Source: Ampelocalamus luodianensis (taxonomy: Eukaryota > Streptophyta > Magnoliopsida > Poales > Poaceae). From it: a DNA stretch of 64,000 nt. How positions within the stretch are numbered: the first letter of the stretch is position 1; the number at the start of each line of letters is the position of its first letter. The position numbers and the translations under genes were made by a program. Under the pieces are notes generated by a model. The model saw nothing but the letters and a program-made list of their open reading frames with translations, was not told where the DNA came from and did no database searches. Below are positions 44,882-56,429 of the stretch, in pieces. The stretch lies in assembly GCA_036346255.1 (NCBI GenBank), contig CM070639.1:692001-756000 (forward strand), in the 5' to 3' direction.

Positions 44882-47330
44882 AATCACCCTCTTAATTCCA
44901 TTAATCACCCTCTTAATCTTGTTTCTTCATCTTGATCATGCCACTCTTCTCCTTCACCTCTTTCATAGTCCTGGTTCCCATAGCCTGCAGCTGCACCAGG
45001 GGCCTAACCAGTAGGTGCATTGCCACCATACCTCCCAGTGCCGTAACTAGACGGAGCTTGACCGCCCCAAGGCCCTCTATTTGTGCATGGCGGACCACCT
45101 TGGTAACCAGAACCAGCTGCATTTGGATTGCCGTAACGCCCACCATACACAGCAGGAACACCTCCATATCTCTTTGACTTTTCTTCCTTTATGCCCATAC
45201 CAGGTGGGCCCCGATCGTGGGAACCTGCACCAATTACTCCATGCAGTACACCCTGCTACCGCGGAAAGACCCTGGAGCATTGCATGCGTTTTGTTCTGCG
45301 TGTGTGCGCGCATGTGCATTGCTCAGCCTTCGCACCGCCCCTGTCCGCCGGTTGCACGTCCTCCGCGTGGACCTCCCGCTTGCACGTGGAGCCCGCCGGT
45401 GCCAACAGTGCCCGTTGCGTGGGTGTCGTGACCTCTCGAGCCACCTTCTGGCAGGCCTGTATGCGCATGGGGGCCGCCGCCTCCAGCTACGTGTACGCCG
45501 CATCCTTCACGCGCGAGGGACTCGCCGCTTCGCGAGGCTCCGCTGACACGCCAAGCGCGTACGCCCAGGTCCCATTATGTTCTTGGCCGATGAGATCAAC
45601 AACGCCCGAGACCACTTGCCCGGTGGTAGAGATAGGTTCGTCGAGAGAACCAGCTGCATCTGCACCTTCGCTTAAAACTGAAAAAATAAACGCACTTTGC
45701 TTGTCTTGTTCCATACCTGGTTCGATACCCAGTTCCACTCTGGCTCCTTCAGGTTGTCCTTCAGACAAACTGGCTTACATGTTTTCAGGGAAACTCTGTA
45801 CAGCCGGTTCAGAGATTTTTTTCACTTTTATCAACAGATGTTTATTTTTTCATAGACATTCAAAACCTCATCCTGCAGCTCCACCCTGCACTCTTCTTCT
45901 GCATACTGCCCGAGACTGAGTATGTTGTTGTACAAAATCGGTATAAAATAAATTTCAGACAGTATTTTCTGATCACTGTTTTTGTATTGCAGCAGTATTG
46001 TACCTTTGCCTCTTATCTGCATCGTGGAGCCATCGCCAAACTTGACTTTGCCCGAAATCTTCTCGTCAAGTTCATGGAACATGGAGTGATCTCCTGTCAT
46101 GTGATTGCTTGCTCCATTGTCCAAGTATCATAGATCAGTGTGATCGTGGTGTCTCCTCCGTATGTAGTTTAGAAACTACGCTCTCCTCGCTCAACATCAC
46201 TATGATAGGCGCCTTTTGACACATAAGTAGAGAAGCAAGGTCACTCATCATCTTCACCGCACGTGTGAGGTTCACCTCCTCGTTCTTCTTCTTATTTTGG
46301 CAATCCGGCGTAGTGCCCGCATTTATCACGGTTGAAGCACTTTATGTGGCTGCGGCACTCCGGACGCGTAGTAACCAAATTTTCACATTCAAAACACTTG
46401 ACATGTGACTTATCATGTGACTGTCACCACCGCCTTGCCTAGCCTGACTCCATGTCCTCCTCTCACGCCTCGCTAGCCTGCACTCCATGTCCTCCTCTCG
46501 CCGCCGCCCATGGTTTTTCTTCATCGAACTCACTGGAGTTTTGGTACCTTTGTTGTCGTTAGTGATAATGCTCCCCATTGTGAGTGAGAAAGCATCGATG
46601 CTCTCCTTCTTTGGATTACTAGAAGTACTTCTTACTCTTTCGTCATAAGCTTTGTAGCAACCAACCAAGTCTTCAACAATCGAGTTTTCAAATCAACAAA
46701 TTGCTTAGTTGAGATTACCAATTGCACATAACGTGCTAGTCTTTGCTTTCGGAGAAAATGTCGGACCACTTCCATTTCTTTCAAGGTCTTCTCTTGAGTT
46801 CTCGGATGCCACGCACCAAGGATGAGATGCGGTGGCAAAATCTTCTACCAATTCATCTTCCCGCATCTTTAGTCCCTCAAAGTCTCTTTTGAAAGTTTGC
46901 AGCTTTGCTTCTCGAACACACTCGTGTCCAAGGTTTGTCGTAGCAATTACTGTCAATGCTGATTTTGTTGAGTCCTTTCTGGACAAAGTTGGCATAAGGC
47001 TCTCCCGAATTGCTTGATAGATCGCTGTCAAAGTCAAACGATCCTTCCGGTAGTCAGCGCCCCCTTTCTTGTATGTTTCGTCGCCTGGTTCCATAGCCTC
47101 CCAAACCTCCTACACTTGTATAAACACACGCATCTTCATTGCCCAGATGGTGTAATTGTTTCTTGTCAGTCGTGGGTATGCTATCGGTACAAGGCTTCCT
47201 TTCTTTGCCTCCAACGCTTCTCCACCTCCTGACAAGGACCCTCCACCAGCCATGAGTATTCTCTACTAGTTTGTTGCGAAGATGTCTTCTGCTGCACCTT
47301 GCAAAGGACTCCTGGGATTTCGTTACCAAT
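44882..47330 (-). pseudogene. Copia internal region, copy B
   Basis: Same order as copy A: captured tail, protease (YLDNGASN) near 46125, knuckle near 46290-46340, gag to about 47255. It has many extra 1-3 bp deletions relative to A, C and E, especially 46140-46560 (for example in the knuckle). Confidence 0.8.
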
Positions 47331-47516
47331 TGTTGGAATTTTTCCTGATTTTCTTTGTTCCGTCACAGCTTCGTTCGAGAGAAGAAATCGCTCGGCTCCT
47401 TGGGTCCAGAGATGCTTCATCCAGGAAAAGAAAACACAACTCTTTGCCCCGACTTGACCCCTCAGTGGGATCAGCTAGTCCCTAACCTTCGACTTGACTT
47501 GCATGAAGTCTTGAAG
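47331..47516 (-). repeat. Copia LTR fragment between copies B and C
   Basis: Same 186-bp LTR fragment and break as 43965-44150. Confidence 0.85.
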
Positions 47517-48249
47517 ATTTTTTTAAAAAAATATTATTATTTTTAAAGATATTTACAAAAATAAATAGTCGTTTAAAAAAATTACAAAAATATGTCCTCT
47601 GCCGCGATTGAAGCGGCGATAGGTTCCTATCGCCAGTTCAAACGGTGACAGGAACTCGCCGCACTCGTGGCGGGTTAAACTAGCTATCGCCGATTGAATC
47701 GACGATAGATTCTGTCGCGATTCAAGCGGCGATAGAAAGCGAACTATAAAATCCCAAAAATCAATCCGAATTCATTTTAATTTTAGAAAAAACAAGAGAG
47801 AGTTGGAGAGGAGAGAAGAAATTGCGCGAAGCCCACTTGCCGGTTAAATCGCGGTGAGAGAGATTGATAGAGCATCAGTTTCGATCGATCATCTTGTGTT
47901 GCAGGTAATTTTTTTTTGAAACTGTGTATGTTACGTCCAAACCTTGTAGGTTAGCAAACCACAATAGCGACATAGAATTGAGTAGGTTAGATACATGTAG
48001 TCGAACACTGTAGTACATATTTTGAGTTGTGTAGCGACATAGAATTGCGACTATAGCGACATAGAATTGAGTAGGTCACATAAATTTAGTCGAACTGTGC
48101 AGTACATATTTTGAGTTGTATAGCGACATAGAAATGCGACAATAACAACATAGAATTGAGTAGGTTACATAAATGTAGTCGAACTGTGTAGTACATATTT
48201 TGAGTTGGACATAGAATTGCGACAATAGGTCACATAGAATTGCGACAAC
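47517..48249. repeat. Second copy of the foldback-like/GCGACATAG insert
   Basis: 733 bp, nearly the same as 44151-44881, ending at the same junction into the internal region. Confidence 0.75.
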
Positions 48250-50531
48250 AATCACCCTCTTAATTCCATTAATCACCCTCTTAATCTTGTTTCTTCATCT
48301 TGATCATGCCACTCTTCTCCTTCACCTCTTTCATAGTCCTGGTTCCCATAGCCTGCAGCTGCACCAGGGGCCTAACCAGTAGGTGCAATGCCACCATACC
48401 TCCCAGTGCCGTAACTACACGGAGCTTGACCGCCCCAAGGTCCTCTATTTGTGCATGGCGGACCACCTTGGTAACCAGAACCAGCTGCATTTGGATTGCC
48501 GTAAGGCCCACCATACACAGCAGGAACACCTCCATATCTCTTTGACTTTTCTTCCTTTATGCCCATGCCAGGTGGGCCCCGATCGTGGGAACCCGCACCA
48601 ATTACTCCATGCGGTACACACCGCTACCGCGGAAGACCTCGAGCATTGCATGCGTTTTGTTCTCACGTGTGCGCGCTCGTGCATTGCTCGGCCGCCGCGC
48701 GACCGCATGCGCGCGGTTGCGTCCTCCGCTGGACCTCCCGCTTGCACGTGGAGCCCGCCGGTGCCAACAGTGCCCGTTGCGTGGGTGTCGTGACATCTCG
48801 AGCCACCTTCTGGCAGGCCTGCATGCGCATGGGGGCCGCCGCCTCCAGCTACATGTACGCCGCATCCTTCACGCGCGAGGACTCGCCGCCTTCGCGAGGC
48901 TCCGCCGCTACGCCAATCGCGCGTCGCCTCAGGTCCCATTATGTTCTTGGCCGATGAGATCAACAACGCCCGAGACCACTTGCCCGGTGGTAGAGATAGG
49001 TTCGTCGAGAGAACCAGCTGCATCTGCACCTTCGCTTAAAAATGAAAAAATAAACGCACTTTGCTTGTCTTGTTCCATACAGTTCGATACCAGCCCACTG
49101 CTCCTTCAGTTGTCCTTCGACAAACCGCTTACATGTTTTCAGGAAACTGCATATATCGGTTCGTAGATTTTTTCACTTTTATCAACATATCTTTATTTTT
49201 CATAGACATTCAAAACCTCATCCTGCGGCTCCACCTCGCACTCTTCTTCTCGCTAATCGCCGAGATCGAGTATGTTGTTGTACAAAATCGGTATAAAATA
49301 AATTTGCAAGATATTTTCGATCCTGCTTTTGTATTGCAGCAGCATTGTACCTTTGCCTCTTATCTGCATCGTGGAGCCATCGCCAAACTTGACTTTGCCC
49401 GAAATCTTCTCGTCAAGTTCATGGAACATGGAGTGATCTCCTGTCATGTGATTGCTTGCTCCATTGTCCAAGTATCATAGATCAGTGTGATCGTGGCTGT
49501 CTCCCTCCGTGCGTAGTTTAGAAACTACGTTCTCCTCGTTCAACATCACTATGATAGACGCCTTTTTGACACATAAGTAGAGAAGCAAGGTCAGCTCATC
49601 ATCTTCACTGGCACGTGTGAGGTTCACCTCCTCGTTCTTCTTCTTATTTTGGCAATCCGAAGCGTAGTGCCCGTACTTGTCACCGTTGAAGCACTTTATG
49701 TGGCTGCGGCACTTCGACGCGTAGTAACCAAAATTTTCACATTCAAAACACTTGACATGTGACTTATCATGTGACCTGTCACCACCGCCTTGCCTAGCCC
49801 AAACTCCATGTCCTCCTCTGCTGCCTCACCAGCCTAGACTCCATGTCCTCCTCTACTGCCTCGCCCATGGTTTTTCTTCATCGAACAACTGGAGTTTTCA
49901 GTACCTTTGTTGTCGTTAGCTGATAATGCTCCCCATTGTGAGTGAGAAAGCATCAGATGCTCTCCTTCTTTCGGATTACTAGAAGTACTTCTTACTCTTT
50001 CATCATAAGCTTTGTAGCAACCAACCAAGTCTTCAACAGTCAGAGTTTTCAAATCAACAAATTGCTCAGTTGAGATTACCAATTGCACATAACGTGCTAG
50101 TGCTGCTCGGAGAAAATGTCGGACCACTTCAATTTCTTTCAAGGTCTTCTCTTCGAGTTCTCGGATGCCACAGACCAAGGATGGCAAAGTTGGCATAAGG
50201 CTCTCCCGAATTGCTTGATAGATCGCTGCCAAAGTCAGACGATCCTTCCGGTAGTTAGCGCCCCCTTTCTTGTATGTTTCGTCGCCTGGTTCCATAGCCT
50301 CCCAAACCTCATACACTTGTATAACCACACGCATCTTCATTTCCCAGATGGTGTAATTGTTTCTTGTCAGTTGTGGGTATGCCATCGATACAAGGCTTCC
50401 TTTCTTTGCCTCCGACGCTTCTCCACCTCCTGACAAGGACCCTCCACCAGCCATGAGTATTCTCTACTAGTTCCTTGCGAAGATGTCTTCTGCTGCACCT
50501 TGCAAAGGACTCCTGGGACTCCGATACCAAT
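48250..50531 (-). pseudogene. Copia internal region, copy C (internal gag deletion)
   Basis: As copy A but with about 300 bp of gag missing at 50186 (ACCAAGGATGG joined to CAAAGTTGGCATAAG). The best-preserved gag N-terminus is here: MAGGGSLSGGGEASEAKK at 50454, then LTRNNYTIWEMKMRVVIQV. The 48620-49330 part has many small deletions. Confidence 0.82.
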
Positions 50532-51121
50532 TGTTGGAATTTTTCCTGATTTTCTTTGCTCCGTTACAGCTTCATTCCAGAGAAGAAATCGCTCGGCTCC
50601 TTGGGTCCAGAGATGCTTCATCCAGGAAAAGAAAACACAACTCTTTGCCCCGACTTGACCCGTCATTGGGATCAGCTAGTCCCTAACCTTCGACTTGACT
50701 TGTATGAAGTCTTGAAGCTGTGCTTCGCTCGGTGGTCTTCACGTGAAGCAGTGCCTCGTACAGCAACCCCTCTGCTCTCTTGTCTTCATGTGATAGCACT
50801 CGCTTAGAGTAGCTACGTCTCTGCACCTCGGTAGTTTCACTGGAGATAAAAGAGAACCGACACAAAAAATGAAACACGATTTTGGTGCTGCACGCAACAC
50901 ATGCAACGTTTTTCTGATTTTCCTTTCTTTTTTTTTCTCTCAACTGGTTACAAGTCTCCTCTGTGCCTTATAAAGGTTGTTTACATGACTCACGTACGGA
51001 CTCAACTTCCCAAACGGATTCTATTGCGTATACTACTCAGATACAATATCCAAACCAGATACGGCAACTAAAACAGAAAACAAAAATGAAAAACTATCCA
51101 CACGATTAATTCCATCAATCA
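50532..51121 (-). repeat. Full copia LTR between copies C and D
   Basis: 590 bp, TGTTGGAATT ... CATCAATCA. Purine tract AAGGGGG (minus) adjoins its right end and the primer site adjoins its left end. A TATA-like CTTATAAAG lies at 50967-50975. Confidence 0.88.
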
Positions 51122-51346
51122 CCCCCTTAATCTTGTTTCTTCATCATGATCATGCCACTCTTCTCCTTCACCTCTTTCATAACCCTGGTTCCCATAGCCT
51201 ACAACTGCACCAGGGGCCTGACTAGTAGGTGCATTGCCACCATACCTCCCAGTGCCGTAACTAGACAGAGCTTGACTGCCCCAAGGTCCTCTATTCGTGC
51301 CTGAAAGACCACCTTGGTAACCAGAACCAGCAGCATTTGGATTGCC
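51122..51346 (-). pseudogene. Copia internal region, copy D (truncated)
   Basis: Only the 3'-most 225 bp, consisting of the captured RNA-binding-protein-like fragment. It ends abruptly at GGATTGCC, where gypsy-type sequence starts. Confidence 0.85.
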
Positions 51347-51836
51347 ACTGGAGGTGAACATCGTGTGGGTATGGTTCACCCTTCGGTGCTCTTTTTCCTT
51401 GTATAGCTTGACATTGTGGTATGTTGTTTGTCATTACCGTGTGAGGAGCGTTGATACACCTTTTGTTGTTCATTTTCCTAGCAGAGCTTGATGTTGTCTC
51501 TTGCTCTCTGAGATGACTTCCGACATGGCTACAGTGAGGTCCAGGGGCAGTTGAACGCCCGGTAGGCAGAGGTGGGCTCCTTGCTCCAAGAGTGCTCCGC
51601 TCTAGAGGAGAAGGTGCATGAGCAGGTGGCTTCGAAAGCCCTACCGATCACGTAGCTGGAGGACGAGCGCAAGGGGAACAACCTCAGGCGCAAGCTGCCA
51701 AAGTCACCTAGAAGACGGCCTTCGCTACCCTTCATAAGGCTGGGTGTGATCACTGAACACTATTGCGAAGCGTACAGTGACAGTATCACCGTGACCCGCC
51801 AAGAGCAATAGCTCTTCCACGGCCGCCGGCGCGTAC
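51347..51836 (+). repeat. Second copy of the gypsy-type transposon tail
   Basis: Matches 40607-41097 nearly base for base (ACTGGAGGTGAACATCGTG ... GGCGCGTAC) and, like it, runs directly into a copia LTR. It proves that the block 'gypsy tail + LTR + copia' was duplicated as a segment. Confidence 0.9.
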
Positions 51837-52424
51837 TGTTGGAATTTTTCCTGATTTTCTTTGCTCTGTCACAACTTCGTTCCAGAGAAGAAATCGTCCG
51901 GTTCCTTCGGTCCAGAGATGCTTCGCCTAGAAAAGAAAACGACAGTCTTTGCCCGACGTGACCCCTCAATGGGACCGGCTGGTCCTTGCCCTTCGACTTG
52001 ACTTGCACGAAGTCTTGAAGCTGTGCTTCACTCGGTGGTCTTCTCGTGAAGTAGTGTCTCGTACAACAACCCCTCTGCTCTCTTGTATTCACGTGATAGC
52101 ACTCGCCTGGAGTAGCTACGCCTCTGCACCTCGGCAGTTTCGCTGGAGAGAAAAGAGAACCAGCACAAGCACAAAAAATGAAACATGATTTTGCATTTTG
52201 GTGCAGCATGCAACACATGCAGTGTTTTTCTAATTTTTCTATTTTTTTTCTCTCAACTGGTTACAAGTCACCTCTGTGCCTTATAAAGGTTGTTTACATG
52301 ACCCATGTATGGACTCAACTTCCCACTTAGATTCTTTGTGTATACTACTCAGACACAATATCCAAATTGGATACGCAACTAAAACAAAAAGAAAAACTAT
52401 CAATAAGATTAATTCCATCAATCA
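51837..52424 (-). repeat. Full copia LTR left of copy E
   Basis: 588 bp, same termini as 50532-51121. Confidence 0.88.
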
Positions 52425-54993
52425 CCCTCTTAATTCTTGTTTCTTCATCTTGATCATGCCACTCTTCTCCTTCACCTCTTTCATAGTCCTGGTTTCCATA
52501 GCCTGCAGCTGCACCAGGGGCCTAACCAGTAGGTGCATTGCCACCATACCTCCTAGTGTCGTAACTAGACGGAGCTTGACCGCCTCAAGGTCCTCTATTT
52601 GTGCATGGCGGACCACCTTGGTAACCAGAACCAGCTGCATTTGGATTGCCGTAAGGCCCACCATACACAGCAGGAACACCTCCATATCTCTTTGACTTTT
52701 CTTCCTTTATGCCCATACCATACCAGGTGGGCCCCGATCGTGGAAACCTGCACCAATTACTCCATGCAGTACACCCTGCTACCGCCGAAAGACCCTGGAG
52801 CCAGCGCCATCCAAGCTGCTGCTTCCCACGTCAGCAGCATGCATCCCTCTCCTGCTGAATGCCCAGCCACTGTCTCTATCAAGCCTGGTCCCTGGGCTGC
52901 ATGCATGTGGGGACTAACACCTTGACCTGAGCCACTGCTGCCCATTGCGCCTCCTGCGCTGCATGCGTTTTGTTCTGCGTGTGTGCGCGCTGTGCATTGC
53001 TCAGCCTTCGCACCGCCCCTGTGCGCCGGTTGCATGTCCTCCGCCTGGACCTCCCGCTTGCACGTGGAGCCCGCCGGTGCCAACAATGCCCGTTGCGTGG
53101 GTGTCGTGACCTCTCGAGCCACCTTCTAGCAGGCCTGCATGCGCATGGGGGCCGCCGCCTCCGGCTGCATGTACGCCGCATCCTTCACGCGCGAGGGACT
53201 CGCCGCCCCTTGCGGAGGCTCCGCCTGCTACGCCACTGCGTGCTTCCCCTGGGTCCCATTATGTCCTTGGCCGATGAGATCAACAACGCCGAGACCTCTT
53301 GTCCGGTGGTAGAGATAGGTTCGTCGAGAGAACCAGCTGCATCTGCACCTTCGCTTAAAACTGAAAAAATAAACGCACTTTGCTTGTCTTGTTCCATACC
53401 TGGTTCGATACCCAGTTCCACTATGGCTCCTCCAGGTTGTCCTTCGGACAAACTGGCTTACAAGTTTTTAGGAAAACTCTGTACAACCGGTTCAGGATTT
53501 TTTTTTTCACTTTCATCAACAGATCTTTATTTTTTTTCATAGACATTCAAAACCTCATCCTGCAGCTCCACCCTGCACTCTTCTTCTGCCAACTGCCCAA
53601 GACTGAGTATGTTGTTGCACAAAATCGGTATAAAATAAATTTTAGACAGCATTTTCTGATCACCATTTTTGTATTGCAGCAGCATTGTACCTTTGCCTCT
53701 TATCTGCATCGTGGAGCCGTCGATTAACTTGACTTTGCCCGAAATCTTCTCGTCAAGTTCATGGAACATGGAGTGATCTCCTGTCATGTGATTGCTTGCT
53801 CCATTGTTCAAGTATCACAGATCAGTGTGATCGTGGCTGTCTCCCTCCGTGCGTAGTTTAGAAACTATGTTCTCCTCGTTCAACATCACCATGACAGGCG
53901 CCTCTTTGACACATAAGTAGAGAAGCAAGGTCAGCTCATCATCTTCACTGGCTCGTGTGAGGTTCACCTCCTCGTTCTTCTTCTTATTTTGGCAATCCGA
54001 AGCGTAGTGCTCATACTTGTCATAGTTGAAGCACTTTATGTGGCTACGGCACTCCGACGTGTAGTAACCAAAATTTCACATTCAAAACACTTGACATGTG
54101 ACTTATCATGTGACCTGTCACCACCGACTTGCCCAGCCCAGACTCCATGTCCTCCGCTGCTGCCTCACCCATGGTTTTTCTTCATTGAACTACTGGAGAT
54201 TTCAGTACCTTTGTTGTCGTTAGCTGATAATGCTCCCCATTGTGAGTGAGAAAGCATCAGATGCTCTCCTTCTTTCGGATTACTAGAAGTACTTCTTACT
54301 CTTTCGTCATAAGCTTTGTAGCAACCAACCAAGTCTTCAACAGTCAGAGTTTTCAAATCAACAAATTGCTCTGTTGAGATTACCAATTGCACATAACGTG
54401 CTAGTGCTGCTCGGAGAAAATGTCGGACCACTTCAATTTCTTTCAAGGTCTTCTCTTCGAGTTCTCGGATGCCACAGACCAAGGATGGGATGCGGCTGGC
54501 AAAATCTTCTACCGATTCATCTTCCTGCATCTTTAGTCCCTCAAAGTCTCTTTTGAGAGTTTGCAGCTTTGCTTCTCGAACACACTCGTGTCCAAGGTTT
54601 GTCGTAGCAATTACTGTCCATGCTGATTTTGTTGAGTCCTTTCTGGACAAAGTTGGCATAAGGCTCTCCCGAATTGCTTGATAGATCGCTGTCAAAGTCA
54701 GACGATCCTTCCGGTAGTCAGCGCCCCTTTCTTGTATGTTTCGTCGCCTGGTTCCATAGCCTCCCAAACCTCCTACACTTGTATAACCACACGCATCTTC
54801 ATTGCCTAGATGGTGTAATTGTTTCTTGTTAGTTGTGGGTATGCTATCGGTACAAGGCTTCCTTTCTTTGCCTCCAACGCTTCTCCACCTCCTGACAAGG
54901 ACCCTCCACCAGCCATGAGTATTCTCTACTAGTTTCTTGCGAAGATGTCTTCTGCTGCACCTTGCAAAGGACTCCTTGGATTTCGATACCAAT
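52425..54993 (-). pseudogene. Copia internal region, copy E (longest)
   Basis: With the LTRs at 51837-52424 and 54994-55577 this is the only copy with two full LTRs. gag is open from about 54735 to 54165 (IYQAIRESLMPTL, LVGCYKAYDERVRSTSSNPK) after a frameshift near 54728. The protease reads YLNNGASNHMTGD, with the catalytic Asp changed to Asn. It keeps about 160 bp (52797-52955) that copies A, B and C lack. Integrase and polymerase absent. Confidence 0.85.
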
Positions 54994-55577
54994 TGTTGGA
55001 ATTTTTCCTGATTTTGTTTGCTTCGTCACAGCTTCGTTCCAGAGAAGAAATCGCTCGGCTCCTTGGGTCCAGAGATGCTTCATCCAGGAAAAGAAAACAC
55101 AACTCTTTGCCCCGACTTGACCCCTCAGTGGGATCGGCTAGTCCCTAACCTTCAACTTGACTTGCATGAAGTCTTGAAGCTGCGCTTTGCTTGGTGGTCT
55201 TCACGTGAAGCAGTGCCTCGTACAGCAACCGCTCTGCTCTCTTGTCTTCATGTGATAGCACTTGCTTAGAGTAGCTACGCCTCTGCACCTCGGTAGTTTC
55301 ACTGGAGATAAAAGAGAACCGACACAAAAAAAAATGAAACAGGATTTTGGTGTTGCACGCAACACATGCAACGTTTTTCTGATTTTTCTTTTTTTTTTCT
55401 CTCTTACAAGTCTCCTCTGTGCCTTATAAAGGTTGTTTACATGACCCACGTACGGACTCAACTCCCCAATCGGATTCTATTGCGTATACTACTCAGATAC
55501 AATATCCAAACCGGATACGACAACTAAAATAGAAAACGAAAATGAAAAACTATCTACACGATTAATTCCATCAATCA
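54994..55577 (-). repeat. Full copia LTR between copies E and F
   Basis: 584 bp, same termini. The primer site adjoins its left end and the purine tract of copy F adjoins its right end. Confidence 0.88.
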
Positions 55578-55955
55578 CCCCATTAATCTTGTTTCTTCAT
55601 CTTGATCATGTCACTCTTTTCCTTCACCTCTTTCATAACCCTGGTTCTCATAGCCTGCAACTGCACTAGGGGCCTGACTAGTAGGTGCATTGTCACCATA
55701 CCTCCCCAGTGCCGTAACTAGACAGAGCTTGACTGCCCCCAAGATCCTCTATTTGTGCCTGAAGGACCACCTTGATAACCAGAACCAGCAGCATTTGGAT
55801 TGCTGTAAGGCCCACCATACAGCCACGCACAGCAGGAACGCCTCCAAATCTCTTTGACTTCTCTTCCTTTATGCCCATACTAGGTGGGCCCGATCGTGGA
55901 AATCTGCACCAATTACTCCCGTCAGTATATCCTGCCGCCGAAAGAGCCTGAAATA
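55578..55955 (-). pseudogene. Copia internal region, copy F (truncated)
   Basis: Holds the captured RNA-binding-protein-like fragment and ends at about 55955, where non-repeat sequence downstream of the VAMP gene begins. Confidence 0.75.
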
Positions 55956-56429
55956 GCATTATAGTACACCTTCTAGTTTGGGGCAGTAGATTAGGTTAAG
56001 GTCTTAACTTTTTGTCCTTCATTCTATTTATGTGTCTCAATTAGAGTATCGTCTCTGGCTACTTATCGAATTCTGTCATTGTGCGGTATATATCATCTTG
56101 TCTTTGCTTGCGATAATAGTGCGAGTGCCTTTTTTTTCTTTCCTTGTGGCCATCGATCCCTCTTAATTTACATAAAAATTAGCTCATAATAATTTGTATA
56201 CCTTAAGAGATCATGAAAAATATATAGTAGCAACAACTCTGTAGTGCGTCGTTAACAATGGTAGTACAGTAGCATGTGAATCTGTACAGCGATCAAACGA
56301 ATCCAAAACACGCGCTTAATTTTAACGGACTAGAAGACTAAGGCTGAATGAAACTCTCAACAGAGGGAGCAAAACTCTCAACTTAATTCACAGGTCTCGA
56401 CTCTGAAGTCTGAGCACTGCACTGCTGCT
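55956..56429 (-). other. 3' flank/3' UTR of the VAMP gene
   Basis: AT-rich sequence downstream (minus strand) of the VAMP stop. It probably includes the 3' UTR. No confident polyadenylation signal chosen. Confidence 0.45.

Larger units (their letters stand above)
41098..55955 (-). mobile_element. Tandem/segmental array of a defective copia element
   Basis: Six internal regions (A 41507-43964, B 44882-47330, C 48250-50531, D 51122-51346, E 52425-54993, F 55578-55955) share LTRs between neighbours. The LTR reads TGTTGGAATTTTT ... CCATCAATCA on plus. The purine tract AAGATTAAGGGGG and primer site TTGGTATCGGAGTCC (both on minus) show minus orientation. A, B and C are spaced 3375 and 3368 bp apart and share the junction AATCACCCTCTTAATTCC, so they are true tandem copies. 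D is cut at 51346 and followed by a second copy of the gypsy-type tail (51347-51836). No copy has integrase, reverse transcriptase or RNase H. Confidence 0.88.

Noticed and set aside
45191..45919. 242-residue plus-strand open frame in copia copy B
   Set aside because: Runs antisense to the gag-protease region and repeats with different lengths in each copy, so it is a shadow.
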